A stretch of DNA of 64,000 nucleotides, from the NCBI RefSeq assembly GCF_027622945.1, contig NZ_JAPZVQ010000002.1:415871-479870 (forward strand), read 5' to 3'. Below the pieces are notes generated by a model, which was given only the letters and a program-made list of their open reading frames with translations, was not told the origin of the DNA and made no database searches. The translations under genes were made by a program, and so were the position numbers. This DNA is from Glycomyces lechevalierae. GTDB lineage: Bacteria; Actinomycetota; Actinomycetes; Mycobacteriales; Micromonosporaceae. Below are positions 63,249-64,000 of this stretch, in pieces (position 1 is the first letter of the stretch; each line of letters starts with the position of its first letter).

Positions 63249-63908
63249 ATGCAAGCAGTCCAGCGCGCCGCGAAGCGTGCCGCCGCCCTCGCCGCGGCCG
63301 CCTCGCTCGCCGTCATCACCGTGCTCGTCTTCGACGTCGCGCCCGCCGAGGCCGTGCGGCCCCCGGGCATTCCCTCGCTCTCGACCGCGCAGTCCGAGCT
63401 CGGGCAGCTCACGGTCGCGAACGAGTCGAACGGCGACTCCTACGACCGCGACCTCTTCCCGCACTGGTCCTCCGTGGGCGGCGGCTGCACCGCCCGCCAG
63501 TACGTGCTCAAGCGCGACGGCCAGAACGTCGAGACCGGCTCCGACTGCCAGCCCGACTCCGGCAACTGGCAGTCCGACTTCGACAACACCTGGACCACCA
63601 CGGTCTCGAACGCCACGGTCGATCACGTCGTGGCCCTCTCCGAGGCCTGGGCCTCCGGCGCGAGCCAGTGGACGACCGCGCAGCGCGAGGACTTCGCGAA
63701 CGACATCAGCTCGCCGCAGCTGTGGATCGCCACGACCTCGATCAACTCGACCAAGGGCGACAAGGACCCGGCCGAGTGGCTGCCGCCGAACACCTCGGTG
63801 CGCTGCGACTACGTCAAGGCCTGGACGCACGTCAAGTACCTGTACGACCTCTCCGTGAACTCCGCGGAGAAGACCGCCATCCAGTCCGCGTTCAACACCT
63901 ACTGCTAG
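63249..63908 (+). CDS. Secreted HNH (DUF1524-like) nuclease
   Basis: A 219-residue exported protein. Signal peptide (AALAAAASLAVITVLVFDVAPAEA, residues about 12-36), then a GmrSD/DUF1524-type HNH domain: SNATVDHVVALSEAW carries the DH pair, and NSTKGDKDPAEWLPP carries the Asn and metal-site residues. Four Cys (GGGCTA, GSDCQ, VRCDY, final Cys) fit two disulfides of an extracellular enzyme. ATG at 63249 has CAGGAG upstream; a GTG at 63174 is possible but weaker. Such nucleases are common in actinobacteria for DNA scavenging. Confidence 0.9.
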   Translation: MQAVQRAAKRAAALAAAASLAVITVLVFDVAPAEAVRPPGIPSLSTAQSELGQLTVANESNGDSYDRDLFPHWSSVGGGCTARQYVLKRDGQNVETGSDCQPDSGNWQSDFDNTWTTTVSNATVDHVVALSEAWASGASQWTTAQREDFANDISSPQLWIATTSINSTKGDKDPAEWLPPNTSVRCDYVKAWTHVKYLYDLSVNSAEKTAIQSAFNTYC

Positions 63909-64000
63909 GCGAGCAGAACGGCGGGCGGCCGCGGGGCGGGGGGGGGGGCGCGGGGTGGGGGTAGGCCGGCGGCGGGGGTGGCGGGCGGGGGGGGCCCCGC
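63909..64000. repeat. Poly-G tract at window end
   Basis: GC-only sequence with G runs up to ten bases following the nuclease gene. Third tract of this type in the window; no feature supported. Confidence 0.6.

Overview
This is GC-rich actinobacterial DNA, almost fully coding. Mycothiol chemistry (mca), a tmRNA/smpB/prfB/ftsEX block, an eno-ftsB-DUF501-ppx block, a greA-DUF4307-mca block and a pair of long DivIVA-headed coiled-coil genes beside mce/thiolase/meaB all match Actinomycetota gene order. The coiled-coil pair sits where Streptomyces has scy and filP, which points to a filamentous or polar-growing organism. Glycomycetaceae or a related family is my guess; the sequence alone does not settle it.

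Layout. 1-2.1 kb: end of a PucR regulator plus a MobA-like nucleotidyltransferase, typical of purine or molybdo-enzyme loci. 2.1-14.8 kb: the usual ndk / DUF4233 / folC / valS block, here split by about 7.8 kb that carries a membrane-anchored VOC protein, an SCO2521-SCO2524-type cluster of unknown function with a variant P-loop protein, two small membrane proteins and a GNAT enzyme. 14.8-20.9 kb: meaB, thiolase, methylmalonyl-CoA epimerase, then the two coiled-coil genes. 21-25.2 kb: sugar ABC transporter (binding protein, ATPase, permease) with a hairpin after the binding-protein gene. 25.5-30.5 kb: transmembrane pseudokinase, alpha/beta hydrolase, zinc-ribbon protein, ung, ilvA. 30.8-35.7 kb: an orphan MsiK-like sugar ATPase, greA, DUF4307, mca (its stop appears lost by one base), YqgE. 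35.9-41.2 kb: tmRNA, smpB, M23 peptidase, ftsX, ftsE, prfB. 41.4-46.1 kb: PadR regulator, a divergent Ser/Thr kinase and PP2C phosphatase, and a TetR regulator divergent from a membrane protein with two palindromic operators between them. 46.1-50.7 kb: ppx, DUF501, ftsB-like, eno, a lipoprotein. 50.9-55.3 kb: tRNA-Glu and a copper-resistance cluster (four-helix Cys protein, CPH-type P-ATPase, DUF305, DUF6153-like) with three CsoR-like palindromes. 55.5-59.2 kb: two convergent LPxTG-type surface proteins. 59.3-62.5 kb: a siderophore ABC operon under a DtxR/IdeR-type iron box, with a 28-residue ORF that links the two permeases by ATGA overlaps. 62.6-64 kb: a hypothetical protein and a secreted HNH nuclease.

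Two points stand out. The RF2 gene encodes Ser-Lys-Tyr where RF2 proteins carry the Ser-Pro-Phe stop-codon-reading tripeptide, although many genes in this window end in TGA. The SCO2521-2524-type module is a conserved, uncharacterised actinobacterial cluster placed inside a normally continuous housekeeping block. Three intergenic poly-G/poly-C tracts (about 35.8, 57.65 and 63.95 kb) look more like sequencing or assembly problems than biology.
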